A DNA stretch of 64,000 bases from Flavobacteriales bacterium. Lineage in GTDB: Bacteria > Bacteroidota > Bacteroidia > Flavobacteriales_E > Vicingaceae. Where the stretch lies: NCBI GenBank assembly GCA_018608405.1, contig JABAZP010000009.1, positions 1 to 64,000 on the forward strand. Reading direction: 5' to 3'. The position numbers and the translations under genes are program-made. Under the pieces are notes generated by a model that saw only the letters and a list, made by a program, of their open reading frames with translations, ran no database searches and was not told where the DNA came from. Positions 1 to 8,604 of the stretch are shown here, one piece after another; within the stretch, counting starts at the first letter, position 1; each line of letters starts with the position of its first letter.

Positions 1-144
1 GCAGCTAAAAAGAAAGCAGCTCCGAAAGCAACAGAAGAGAAAGCAGCTCCAAAAAAAGCAGCAGCTAAAAAACCAGCAGCTAAAAAGCCGGCGGCTAAGA
101 AAGCTCCTGCTAAAAAGGCAGCCATAAAAAAGAAAGACGCATAA
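1..144 (+). CDS. C-terminal tail of a Lys/Ala/Pro-rich basic protein (5' end outside window)
   Basis: Frame 1 is open from the first base to the TAA at 142-144 and encodes about 47 residues made almost only of Ala, Lys and Pro in AAKKPAAKK-type repeats, ending in KKKDA. Such tails occur in histone H1-like nucleoid proteins and as extensions of some ribosomal proteins in Bacteroidota. The globular part lies outside the window, so the protein cannot be named. A strong hairpin terminator follows directly, so this is the last gene of its transcript. Confidence 0.8.
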   Translation, partial: AAKKKAAPKATEEKAAPKKAAAKKPAAKKPAAKKAPAKKAAIKKKDA

Positions 145-163
145 TTTACCTGCGTTATTCAAT

Positions 164-193
164 AAAAAAATCCATCGATGATGGTTTTTTTTT
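164..193 (+). terminator. Rho-independent terminator after the Lys/Ala-rich gene
   Basis: A run of seven A, then CCATC, the loop GAT, then GATGG and about nine T. The A and T runs extend the stem across one T-T mismatch, so the element could work in both directions. It lies 20 bases after the stop codon. Confidence 0.8.
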
Positions 194-353
194 GCTCAAA
201 TGTTTATAAAAACAGCCAATCTATTACAGGTGCGACTTCTTCTTACACTCTATCGCTCCACTTACTCCATGTTTAAGAAACAAAAAGGCGTTGGTTAAAA
301 GACAAATTCTTTCAACAAAAGAAATCGAGTTTATCTTTTATTTCAATTATTAA

Positions 354-379
354 TCGCAATATTGCAATATAGCAATTGA
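354..379 (+). promoter_or_regulatory. Candidate operator: three GCAAT repeats upstream of the arsenic genes
   Basis: The stretch holds three GCAAT cores (GCAATATT, GCAATATA, GCAATTGA) in direct array with 8-9 base spacing, and overlapping dyads such as ATTGCAAT. It sits about 55 bases before the arsenate reductase-like start. ArsR/SmtB repressors usually control such operons from AT-rich dyads, so this is a plausible site. No arsR gene is seen between 145 and 433. The role is inferred. Confidence 0.35.
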
Positions 380-433
380 ATAATTAAGTCGGATTGAAAA
401 ACAGCTTAACGTTCATCGAAAGATCTATAAAAT

Positions 434-1060
434 ATGACAGAACCACTCGTGTTTTCAGCAATAGAAACAGTAATCAAAGCGTTAAACTCCAATACGATTC
501 CCGAACAACGGAAAACCGTGTTACAACCGCTAGTAGATTTTATTCAACACAAGATTTCTAATGGTCAACAAATTAGAATAAACTTCATCTGCACTCACAA
601 CTCACGAAGAAGTCATTTATCGCAGGTTTGGGCCCAAACCATGGCGCATTACTTTTCCATTCAAAACGTAGTTTGTTATTCTGGTGGAACAGAAGCTACG
701 GCACTTTTCCCGATGGTTGCCAAAACATTGCAGAATTCCGGATTTCAAATCGATACAATAGCTGAAGGCAACAACCCCATTTACAGCATTAAATATGCTA
801 CAAACGAACATCCCATTATCGGGTTTTCAAAAAAATTAGACGATTCGTTTAATCCAACAGCTGAATTTGCAGCAGTTATGATGTGCTCACAAGCAGATGG
901 CGCTTGCCCCTTTATTGCAGGTGCGGAACAGCGCATTCCCATCACCTTCGAAGATCCTGAGGAATTTGACCATACTCCACAGCAGGCTGAAAAATACGAG
1001 GAACGAAGTCTGCAAATTGCAACCGAATTATTTTATGTGTTCTCTCAAATAAACTCTTAA
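434..1060 (+). CDS. Arsenate reductase / low-molecular-weight protein tyrosine phosphatase-like protein
   Basis: A cytoplasmic protein of 208 residues. After an N-terminal extension of about 45 residues it carries the phosphatase-loop signature CTHNSRRS with the likely nucleophile Cys53 (family pattern CxxNSxRS). A second Cys region near residues 150-160 (MMCSQADGACPF) could supply the resolving thiols used by thioredoxin-linked ArsC enzymes. It directly precedes an ACR3 arsenite exporter gene (2 bases apart), which is the usual ars operon pairing: arsenate is reduced here and arsenite is exported by the neighbour. A pure phosphatase role is possible. The partner gene is broken, so the pathway may no longer work. 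Confidence 0.8.
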   Translation: MTEPLVFSAIETVIKALNSNTIPEQRKTVLQPLVDFIQHKISNGQQIRINFICTHNSRRSHLSQVWAQTMAHYFSIQNVVCYSGGTEATALFPMVAKTLQNSGFQIDTIAEGNNPIYSIKYATNEHPIIGFSKKLDDSFNPTAEFAAVMMCSQADGACPFIAGAEQRIPITFEDPEEFDHTPQQAEKYEERSLQIATELFYVFSQINS

Positions 1061-1062
1061 AA

Positions 1063-2208
1063 ATGGCTTTAAAAAAATTAAGTTTTCTAGACAGAAACCT
1101 AACACTTTGGATCTTCGTTGCAATGGCTATTGGTGTGGACTTGGCTATTTCATTCCAACATTTCCCAACATTATAAACTCATTCAACAGCGGAACCACCA
1201 ACATTCCCATTGCAATTGGGTTAATTTTAATGATGTATCCACCCTTGGCAAAAGTGAATTACTCCCTTTTGCCGACCGTTTTCAAAAACACTAAAATTCT
1301 TTCCATCTCCTTGCTGTTGAATTGGGTGATTGGGCCCATTTTAACGTTTTTTTTTAGCCATAGTTTTCTTACGCGATTACCCGGAATACATGGTTGGACT
1401 CATTTTAATTGGTCTGGCGCGTTGCATTGCTATGGTGTTGGTGTGGAACGACCTAGCAGAAGGTAGCAGCGAATACGGAGCAGGTTTGGTAGCCTTAAAC
1501 AGTATTTTTCAAGTGTTTGCCTATAGTTTTTATGCGTGGTTGTTTATCACTGTACTTCCTCCCTACTTCGGATTTGAAGGCGCCATTGTCGACATTTCAA
1601 TTGGTACGGTTGCAGAAAGCGTTGCCATATATTTAGGACTTCCATTTTTAATGGGAATATTTAGTAGGCTAATTTTAGTGAAGTTAAAAGGTGAAGAATG
1701 GTATACTCAACGGTTCATTCCTACCATTTCTCCTATGACCTTAATTGCCTTACTCTTCACCATTGTGATCATGTTCTCCTTAAAAGGTGAATTGATCGTA
1801 CAAATACCCATGGACGTGTTGTTGATTGCCGTTCCTCTATTGATCTACTTTACCGTGATGTTTATCATTGGCTTTTTTGTTACCAAAGCCTCTGGTGCAG
1901 CCTACGATAAAACTACTGCCGTTGCCTTTACTGCAGCAGAAAATAATTTTGAATTGGCCATTGCCGTTGCCATTGCTGTTTTTGGACTCAACTCAGGTCA
2001 TGCGCTGAGTGTAAATGGCAAGCGACAGAACATTCTCAAAGAAGATTTGATGGCTGTAGCAAAATCCATGAACATTAAAAAAGCGGAAAGCATTATCACG
2101 GAAATCAACAGAACCGTGAACCAGTGGGAAGATTTTGCACAGCAAGTGAAAGTGAGCAAAGAAAAAACGATTGCCATTCAAAAAACCTTATTAAACCTAA
2201 GCAAATAA
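1063..2208 (+). pseudogene. Arsenite efflux permease ACR3, frameshifted twice and fused to a HipA tail
   Basis: The ATG at 1063 opens MALKKLSFLDRNLTLW, a normal ACR3 start. One G is missing at about 1137 (GGTGTGGAC where GGTGTGGGAC would keep GVGLGYF in frame). The frame is restored by an extra T in a nine-T run at 1347-1355. Between and after these points the ACR3 sequence is clear, including the conserved [14 protein letters not shown] segment with the functional Cys and the [10 protein letters not shown] segment with the conserved Glu. After FGLNSG at about 1998 the ACR3 sequence stops. The last transmembrane helix is replaced by about 69 residues resembling the C-terminus of HipA kinases. 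Two indels, a lost helix and a foreign tail argue for a non-functional gene, although the indels alone could be sequencing errors. Confidence 0.8.
2002..2208 (+). pseudogene. HipA toxin kinase C-terminal fragment fused in frame to ACR3
   Basis: The encoded segment starts [18 protein letters not shown] and continues through [14 protein letters not shown] to a Trp-containing helix and TLLNLSK at the end. This matches, from memory, the C-terminal helical region of HipA-type serine/threonine kinases of toxin-antitoxin systems in Bacteroidota (pattern LSxNGKxxxIxxxDLxxxAKxMxI). The kinase core and HipB are absent. A deletion joining acr3 to a hipA gene is the simplest origin. The fragment would not be toxic by itself. 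Confidence 0.65.
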
Positions 2209-2243
2209 GCTTTTTACATTTTTAAAGAAATGGAAGTGTTAAT

Positions 2244-4550
2244 CTAACCTTCCAACAACAACTCCCTCACTAACTCCGCCGTTAGCGGCTGTTGCTTGGC
2301 ATTTTCTCTGAGAGTTGCAAAGTTGTACCTAAAATCACAACCTTCTTTGTAGGCGCTGCAACCGTATGCCGATTTCCCTTTCACTACTTTCCCCTTTCCA
2401 CAGCGCGGACAAGCCATGCTATTTGGCTTTTCTTGCTTTTTTGGTGGAGCACTTACCTGCTTTTCTTCAAGCACCAAATTAAAGTCATCGGTAAAACGAA
2501 TTAGTCCTTCTTTCGTGCCTCCTTCGCTTTTAAAGCCTTTTAAGTTCACCGTACAGCCCTTTTCGAGCAAGCGAATGTATTGCTTGGTCGGTATTTTTTT
2601 GCCTTCAAAGCTAAATGGAAGAATCAACTTGCAGCCTGCTTTGTAATTGCTACAGCCATAGCCTGTTTTTCCTTTTAGAAAGCTTCCTTTTTTACATTTT
2701 GGACAGGCTTTTCCTGCTATTTCCGCTGTTGCAGAAGCTTTTGCCTTTTTCTTTGGGGGTTGCTCCTTCTCTGCCGTTTCGGAAATCTTCATGTACGACT
2801 GTTCCATGCGCACCTCATACACCAAATGGTCCACCATTTTCTTCATGTTCTTCACAAAGGTTCCCGCTTTAAACTTCCCTTTCTCAATCTCTTTCAACTG
2901 TTTTTCCCACTGCCCCGTCAACTCTGCAGAGGTCAACAATTTGTTTTGGATGGTTTCAATCAGCTTTACGCCTGTGGCGGTTGGCAAGATTTGCTTTTTG
3001 TTGCGCTCTAAGTATTTCCGTCTAAACAGTGTTTCAATAATGTTGGCACGTGTAGAAGGTCTTCCAATACCATTCTCCTTCATGAGTTCCCGCATTTCGT
3101 CATCGTCCACCTTTTTACCCGCAGTCTCCATTCCTCGCAGTAAGGTAGCTTCCGTGAATTGCTTGGGCGGCTTAGTTTCCTTTTCTAAGAAAGATGGTTC
3201 ATGCGGCCCCTTTTCCCCTTTCTTAAACGAGGGTAGTACACCATCCTTTGTCACACTGAGCGCAGCCGAAGTGTCGAAAACCACTTTCCAGCCCTTCTCT
3301 AGTATTTCTTTCCCCATAGTTTTGAACGGAACGGTATCCACTTTGCCTAATACTGTGGTATTGGAAACCGAGCAATCGTCGTAAAACACGGCAATAAATC
3401 GTCTGGTGATGATGTCATACACCTTTTGCTGATCATTGCTTAAGCTAGACTGCACTCCCGTTGGAATTAGTGCATGGTGATCGGTCACCTTTTTATCGTT
3501 AAACACCTTGGTCGACTTCTTGATCTTTTTCCCTAAAATAGGTTCTGTGAGTTCTTTGTATGGCGTTAAGTTTTGCAGTATTCCCGGTACTTTTGGGTAA
3601 ATGTCGTTGGGTAAAAAGGTATTATCTACCCTAGGATAGGTAATTACTTTTAGCTCGTATAATTTCTGGGCAATCTTTAGCGTTTCGTCTGCCGAGAAAC
3701 TAAACTTGGTATTGCAATACACTTGCAAGCCCGTTAAGTCGAATAGTTTTGGAGCGTATTCTTTTCCTTTTTTCTTGGTGACAGAAACCACTTCAAACTC
3801 ATGTTCCTTTACCACGTTGGCAAAGGTTTCTCCTTCTTCTTTTTTGGAAAACTTTCCCTCTTCGCAAGAAAAAACCGTTTCGCGGTAAACCGTTTGCAAT
3901 TCCCAATACGGTTTAGGTTGAAAGTTTTGAATTTCTTTAAAGCGGTTCACAATCATGGCCAAGGTCGGAGTTTGCACCCGGCCAATCGACAACACTTGCT
4001 TGTAACCGCCATGTTTAATGGTGTACAAACGTGTGGCATTCATGCCCAAGAGCCAATCACCTATTGCCCTAGAATAGCCCGCGTAATAGAGGTTATCGTA
4101 TTTGCTGGAAGGTTGTAGTTTTTCGAAACCCTCCTTAATGGCTTCTGTAGTTAAGGAGGAAATCCACAAGCGCTTTACTTCACCTTGGTAGTTCGCTTGT
4201 TCCAACACCCAACGTTGAATTAATTCCCCTTCTTGGCCGGCATCACCACAGTTAATCACCAACGTGGCCTCGTCAAATAGCTTTTTTACAATGCCGAACT
4301 GCTTTTGAATTCCTGGGTTATCTACTACCTTGGTTTTAAACTTGTCGGGCAGCATGGGAAGGTAATTGAGGTTCCAACTTTTCCAATGCGGTTTATAATC
4401 GTTGGGCTCAAATAAGGTGCACAGGTGACCAAAAGTGTAGGTTACGGCGTAGCCATTGCCTTCATAATAACCATCTTGTCGGTTGTTCGCTCCTAAAACG
4501 GCAGCAATTTCTCGGGCAACACTTGGCTTTTCGGCAATACAAACTTTCAT
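2244..4550 (-). CDS. topB: DNA topoisomerase III (type IA)
   Basis: An ATP-independent type IA topoisomerase that relaxes and decatenates DNA through a 5'-phosphotyrosine link. The Toprim domain begins at MKVCIAEKPSVAREIA and has the acidic motif GDAGQEGELI. The catalytic tyrosine is Tyr305 in ITYPRVDN. Two C-terminal four-cysteine zinc ribbons follow (CPKC...CSNYKAGC and CPRC...CSAYKEGC). The ATG at 4550 is chosen as start; the upstream TTG at 4557-4559 falls inside a probable -7 promoter element, so it is unlikely to be the initiator. The GDAGQEGEL variant is known in TopB of Bacteroides mobile elements, but no mobile-element genes flank this copy. Confidence 0.93.
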   Translation of the reverse strand: MKVCIAEKPSVAREIAAVLGANNRQDGYYEGNGYAVTYTFGHLCTLFEPNDYKPHWKSWNLNYLPMLPDKFKTKVVDNPGIQKQFGIVKKLFDEATLVINCGDAGQEGELIQRWVLEQANYQGEVKRLWISSLTTEAIKEGFEKLQPSSKYDNLYYAGYSRAIGDWLLGMNATRLYTIKHGGYKQVLSIGRVQTPTLAMIVNRFKEIQNFQPKPYWELQTVYRETVFSCEEGKFSKKEEGETFANVVKEHEFEVVSVTKKKGKEYAPKLFDLTGLQVYCNTKFSFSADETLKIAQKLYELKVITYPRVDNTFLPNDIYPKVPGILQNLTPYKELTEPILGKKIKKSTKVFNDKKVTDHHALIPTGVQSSLSNDQQKVYDIITRRFIAVFYDDCSVSNTTVLGKVDTVPFKTMGKEILEKGWKVVFDTSAALSVTKDGVLPSFKKGEKGPHEPSFLEKETKPPKQFTEATLLRGMETAGKKVDDDEMRELMKENGIGRPSTRANIIETLFRRKYLERNKKQILPTATGVKLIETIQNKLLTSAELTGQWEKQLKEIEKGKFKAGTFVKNMKKMVDHLVYEVRMEQSYMKISETAEKEQPPKKKAKASATAEIAGKACPKCKKGSFLKGKTGYGCSNYKAGCKLILPFSFEGKKIPTKQYIRLLEKGCTVNLKGFKSEGGTKEGLIRFTDDFNLVLEEKQVSAPPKKQEKPNSMACPRCGKGKVVKGKSAYGCSAYKEGCDFRYNFATLRENAKQQPLTAELVRELLLEG

Positions 4551-4556
4551 CTGAAA

Positions 4557-4564
4557 CAAAAATA
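4557..4564 (-). promoter_or_regulatory. -7 element TATTTTTG six bases before the topB ATG
   Basis: An exact match to the Bacteroidota -7 consensus TAnnTTTG on the minus strand, ending six bases before the start codon. This places the transcription start at or next to the ATG (leaderless mRNA). No clear -33 element is seen. Confidence 0.5.
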
Positions 4565-4740
4565 ATTAAATAGGGTGTTGTCTTGGTGTGACAAAAAACT
4601 ACTTTTCCAACAAAAAAAGTGTTGCAATTATAACTTGTGCTTTTCAGGAATCAAGTAGGTTAGGAAGTACTTTTATGTCCAACTCATATTTCTTACAAAT
4701 TTGAACAATCTATCACTAAATGATTCGATAAAAACACCAG

Positions 4741-6147
4741 TTATAACTGCTCTTGAAAGGTTTCTCCCATTCCTACCAAACTAGGATTGTTTTCCACAAA
4801 TTCCTCCATTACCTTAAAGAAGTTAAGGATATCTACCTGCTCGTTGTTGGCGTTAATGGTAACCAATCGAACAAAGGTATCCTCCTCAAAAGCACCAAAA
4901 CCAACTACCGTTACTTGATGCTCGTATAAGGCAGTACACAAGGTTGTAGGGTCTATGTTTTTGTAATTGAAACAAATTGAAATAGAGTCATCGAAGCTAT
5001 ACAAGGTATAATCTGGATTACTACGAATGTAGGCTAACGCTACATTTGCCAATTCAAATTGTTGATCCACAATTTGTTCTAATCCACTAGTACCGATTGA
5101 TTTCCACAAGGTCCAAAATTTCAATGCATCGTTTCTTCTTCCACATTGAAAAGAAGTTTTACCGAGGTTAAAATCATCTCCATCAGTTTGGTACAGGTAA
5201 TCGGCATCGTTACTAAACGATTCGTGTAAGTGTCGTTTGTCTTTGACTAAGATAATGGAACACGTTAAGGGTGTACCGAGCATTTTGTGAGCGTTGTAGC
5301 TAAAAGAGTCAGATCGCTCTACTCCTTTCACCAAGTGCTTGTACTTTTCGCTAAAAATTACGCTGCCACAGTAAGCACCATCTACGTGCAACCAAAGTCC
5401 ATACTTCTCGGTGATGTCCGCAATTTCATCAATCGGGTCAAAAGCACCCAATACGGTTGTTCCTGCCGTGGCATTCACGTATGTTGGGACATATCCTTCT
5501 TCAATGTCTTTTTTAATTTGATCTTCCAGTAGACCAGGAAGCATTCTCCCATAAGAGTCTGCTTTAATGTACCGAATGTTGTTTCGCCCAATTCCTGCAA
5601 AACTTGCATTCTTAGCATTCGAGTAATGCGACTCTTTTGACGTATAAACGGTCATGGGTTTTGACATTCCCGCAGTTCTGAAGTTTACATCTTTTGCATC
5701 ACGTCCCATAATGAGCGCCATGTAATTGCTCATGGAACCTCCTGTCGGAAAAGTCCCATTGCTCCTTGCGCCATAACCAATCATGTCGCATGACTTCCTA
5801 ATAATTTCTTGTTCAATTCCAACTTGTGGACCGGCTACTTTATAAGTGTACATGCTGTTGTTCAGCATTACTGCCAATAAATCACCCAAAACAGCTTTCG
5901 ATTGTCTTCCACCGAAAAGCTGGTTAAAAAATAAGTTCGTAGCGGTTTTTGGTGTCGACTCTATAACGTCTTTTAAAACCGCTTTAAAATCATCATCTAC
6001 CATTCCTGACTCGTTCAGCGAAAGGTCAATCGTATCGTACAATTCGTCTGATTCTATTCGATCAGCTACAGGATGTTCTTTTTCATCTTTCAATAAGACT
6101 TCAACAAGTTCATTGAACAGAACTAAATCTTTACTAATATCTGGCAT
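4741..6147 (-). CDS. PLP-dependent group II decarboxylase, probable cysteine sulfinate decarboxylase
   Basis: 468 residues, the normal length for the glutamate / cysteine-sulfinate / aromatic amino-acid decarboxylase family. The PLP-binding signature is NAHKMLGTPLTCS with Lys288 as Schiff-base lysine. The substrate-side motif FPTGGSMSNYMAL and the VDGAYCGS strand with the PLP-contacting Asp are present. The gene starts 12 bases after a cysteine dioxygenase stop, on the same strand, so both are probably co-transcribed. Together they would turn cysteine into cysteine sulfinate and then hypotaurine, the precursor of taurine. Glutamate or aspartate decarboxylation cannot be excluded from motifs. 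The substrate call rests on the neighbour. Confidence 0.82.
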   Translation of the reverse strand: MPDISKDLVLFNELVEVLLKDEKEHPVADRIESDELYDTIDLSLNESGMVDDDFKAVLKDVIESTPKTATNLFFNQLFGGRQSKAVLGDLLAVMLNNSMYTYKVAGPQVGIEQEIIRKSCDMIGYGARSNGTFPTGGSMSNYMALIMGRDAKDVNFRTAGMSKPMTVYTSKESHYSNAKNASFAGIGRNNIRYIKADSYGRMLPGLLEDQIKKDIEEGYVPTYVNATAGTTVLGAFDPIDEIADITEKYGLWLHVDGAYCGSVIFSEKYKHLVKGVERSDSFSYNAHKMLGTPLTCSIILVKDKRHLHESFSNDADYLYQTDGDDFNLGKTSFQCGRRNDALKFWTLWKSIGTSGLEQIVDQQFELANVALAYIRSNPDYTLYSFDDSISICFNYKNIDPTTLCTALYEHQVTVVGFGAFEEDTFVRLVTINANNEQVDILNFFKVMEEFVENNPSLVGMGETFQEQL

Positions 6148-6159
6148 TTTTCTATTTTT

Positions 6160-6708
6160 TTAGTCAGCTCTCATTTCTGAGATGGTAGTATATGTCATGT
6201 CTTTGCGCACAAACTTTTTTAACTCCTCGTCATATAATCGACAACTACGAATGGGTTTTGCGTATAAATGAAGTGACATACTTCTTTGATTGGCATTGTT
6301 TGCCAGTCGATGAAACCCCATAAAATCAATCATGTATGAATTATCTCCTTCCCCAGAGATAGAGGTGCGAACAGTTTGAAGTTCATCCTTTTCATCTAGC
6401 TGGTAAATGGTTTCTTTGAATTCTCCTTGTATCACTTTTACCCAACATTCTTCTCCATTATGACCGTGGATTGGAGTGAATTGCTCTTTCTCCCAACAAA
6501 TTAATATCAATTCAAATTTGTCAGTGTCGATGATGCAATTTCTTGTATAGCATTCTGTAGACCAAGAAACAAAGGGTTCAAATGCACTAGCAGGTAATTC
6601 GAGAGACTGGATTATTTCGGTGTAGGTCGTCCTCTCCTCTTCCTTAAGAGCGGTGACTAATTCTTGGATGGTTTCTAGTGTGATTGTATTCTGTTGGTTG
6701 TAACTCAA
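6160..6708 (-). CDS. Cysteine dioxygenase, animal-like type
   Basis: A cupin non-heme iron dioxygenase of 182 residues that would oxidise cysteine to cysteine sulfinate. The three iron ligands are visible: His81 and His83 in PIHGHNGEEC, and His133 in GFHRLAN. The cysteine carboxylate ligands Tyr54 and Arg56 lie in YTRN. Cys88 and Tyr149 (SLHLY) occupy the positions of the Cys-Tyr thioether cross-link of the mammalian enzyme. Many bacterial homologues, from memory, have Gly at the Cys position, so this one is unusual. No in-frame ATG exists; the TTG at 6706-6708 is taken as start. It is the first gene of a two-gene operon with the decarboxylase. Confidence 0.9.
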   Translation of the reverse strand: MSYNQQNTITLETIQELVTALKEEERTTYTEIIQSLELPASAFEPFVSWSTECYTRNCIIDTDKFELILICWEKEQFTPIHGHNGEECWVKVIQGEFKETIYQLDEKDELQTVRTSISGEGDNSYMIDFMGFHRLANNANQRSMSLHLYAKPIRSCRLYDEELKKFVRKDMTYTTISEMRAD

Positions 6709-6827
6709 AACGGTTTTACAATGATTTTTTGTTCATTTAAATGCACAAATTCAAGGTTATTCCCCAAACTTTAAAGGTACTCTTTTTGCATCTGGGATTA
6801 ACCCATTTGATTATTACAAAAATATCA

Positions 6828-6865
6828 TTTTAAATCCTTTTTTAAGGTTTTAAATCCTTTTTTAA
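6828..6865. repeat. Two direct 18-base repeats, 20 bases apart, in a divergent promoter region
   Basis: The 18-mer TTTTAAATCCTTTTTTAA occurs at 6828-6845 and again at 6848-6865. The 20-base period is two helical turns, so both copies face the same side of DNA. The region separates the cysteine dioxygenase operon (minus) from the sodium symporter gene (plus), which suggests an operator for a shared regulator. Three CCATTTT/CCATTTTA-type repeats follow at about 6885-6905. Confidence 0.55.
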
Positions 6866-6990
6866 TCAAAAGTTAGCATTTTTACTCCATTTTACACCAT
6901 TTTGCGCTCCTTTATAAAATGCCGTATTTTGACCTTTTTTACAACCTATTTTAAAGTTTAGTTGCAATTTAATTTCAAAAATTAATCACC

Positions 6991-8523
6991 ATGGACGATC
7001 AAAATTTTATTATCAAAATTGGGGTGCTCGCTGCTTATGTTGGCGTGCTGTTTCTTATTGGAATTATTGCTTCTCGCAGAATAAAGGGCATGAGCGACTA
7101 TTACGTAGGTGGAAAAAAGATGGGATTTTGGGCTGTTGCCTTCTCAGCAAGGGCAACAGGTGAGTCGGGTTGGTTGCTCATCGGACTTACAGGAATGGGC
7201 GCTATGGCAGGCTATTCTAGCTATTGGGTCGTTATTGGAGAGCTTCTAGGAGTCATCGTTTCATGGCAATTCATGGCTAAACGCTTTAAAAAACGCTCTG
7301 ACAGCTACGGGGCCATTACTGTTCCCGATTACCTTCACAGTCATTTCAAGTCAACTAGCAATACCCTTCGAACCATAGCAGCATCATCGCTTGTTGTCTT
7401 AATTGTTATTTACGTAGCCTCACAAATTGATGTTACCGGAATCGCTTTTGAATCCATGCTTGGAATTGACTACCGACTAGGTGCCTTAATTGGTTTCTTT
7501 ATTGTGCTCACCTACATTTTTGTTGGTGGGTTTGTTGCAGCTGTTTGGTCAGATTTATTCCAAGGTTTACTCATGTTTTTAGGGTTGGTTCTATTGCCCA
7601 TTGTGGTTTGGTTCTCCATGGATCATGGTGCCGGAGTTACCGCAGGACTTAATGCCATAGACCCAACCTTAACTCAAGTTATGGGTCAAAGCACCAACCC
7701 TTGGATGAACTTATTCACCATTTTAGGATTCTCTATGATTGGTTTAGGTTTTTTAGGTTCCCCTCAAGTGTACGTTCGATTCATGTCTATTAAAGACGAA
7801 AGCGAAATTGATAAGGGGAAATGGGTGGCAGCAGCTTTTACTTTGCTCACAGACGCCGCAGCAGTTACCATTGGTATTTTAGCCCGAATTTATTTTACAG
7901 AGAATGGCCAAGACCCAGAGGCTGTATTAGGAAACAACGGTGAAAATGTACTAAGTATGATTACAGAAAGTTTTCTGCCTACCATCTTGGTCGCCGTTTT
8001 TATAGCCATTGTATTATCCGCCATCATGTCTACCATTGACTCTTTGTTAATTTTAGCTTCAAGTGCCATAACAAGAGACTTTTATCAGAAAACTTTTAGA
8101 CCACACATAAAGGATGAAGCATTGACTAAAATATCAAGAATTTCAACAATAATCATGGCATTTACAGCCTTAATCATTGCCATTGTCATGGATTATGTTT
8201 CACCTGGGCGGCAAATATTTTGGGTCATCATTTTTGGGTGGTCCGGAATCGCTGCCACATTTTGTCCAGTGATTATCTTAACTCTCTTTTGGAAAGGTTT
8301 TTCAGAAAGAGGTGCAATTGCTTCCATGTTCACGGGGTTCTTTTGTGTTGGCCTATTCAATTTTGTATTTAAAGATCTACCCGATGTTGGGGAATACTTT
8401 GTCGCATTAGATGTGCTTGCCCCCTCCTTCGCCATAGCAATGCTAGTGGGTTATATAGTATCTAAAATATGTCCTCCAAGAGCCGAAGCTGTGGAAATGA
8501 TAGAAGAAATTGATGCGCAATAA
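6991..8523 (+). CDS. Sodium:solute symporter family transporter (PutP-like)
   Basis: 510 residues with about 12-13 hydrophobic helices, starting IGVLAAYVGVLFLIGIIASRR. The family pattern is clear: SDYYVGGKKMGFW after helix 1, the FSARATGESGWLLIGLTG unwound-helix region, and the TIDSLLILASSAITRDFY segment late in the core, as in sodium/proline symporters. It faces the cysteine dioxygenase operon across a shared promoter region of 282 bases. Proline is the default substrate for this subgroup. An amino-acid or osmolyte linked to sulfur amino-acid use is possible but inferred. A hairpin without T-run follows the gene. Confidence 0.88.
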   Translation: MDDQNFIIKIGVLAAYVGVLFLIGIIASRRIKGMSDYYVGGKKMGFWAVAFSARATGESGWLLIGLTGMGAMAGYSSYWVVIGELLGVIVSWQFMAKRFKKRSDSYGAITVPDYLHSHFKSTSNTLRTIAASSLVVLIVIYVASQIDVTGIAFESMLGIDYRLGALIGFFIVLTYIFVGGFVAAVWSDLFQGLLMFLGLVLLPIVVWFSMDHGAGVTAGLNAIDPTLTQVMGQSTNPWMNLFTILGFSMIGLGFLGSPQVYVRFMSIKDESEIDKGKWVAAAFTLLTDAAAVTIGILARIYFTENGQDPEAVLGNNGENVLSMITESFLPTILVAVFIAIVLSAIMSTIDSLLILASSAITRDFYQKTFRPHIKDEALTKISRISTIIMAFTALIIAIVMDYVSPGRQIFWVIIFGWSGIAATFCPVIILTLFWKGFSERGAIASMFTGFFCVGLFNFVFKDLPDVGEYFVALDVLAPSFAIAMLVGYIVSKICPPRAEAVEMIEEIDAQ

Positions 8524-8604
8524 CCTTAATAATAGCGTGTACCTTAGAAGACGTATGGCGTTGAGTTTTTACTTACCTTGGCTAGCATTACAATTCAACA
8601 AAAA

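Noticed and set aside
164-433. Possible arsR gene upstream of the arsenic genes
   Set aside because: No frame with a winged-helix or ArsR metal-site pattern exists there; only a terminator and GCAAT repeats are seen.
2791-3384. 197-codon open frame on the plus strand opposite topB
   Set aside because: It is antisense to a clearly conserved topoisomerase, has biased Ser/Phe/Leu composition and no recognisable domain. It is a frame shadow.
4551-4559. TTG start three codons upstream of the topB ATG
   Set aside because: The TTG belongs to an exact -7 promoter element and the conserved protein starts at MKVCIAEK.
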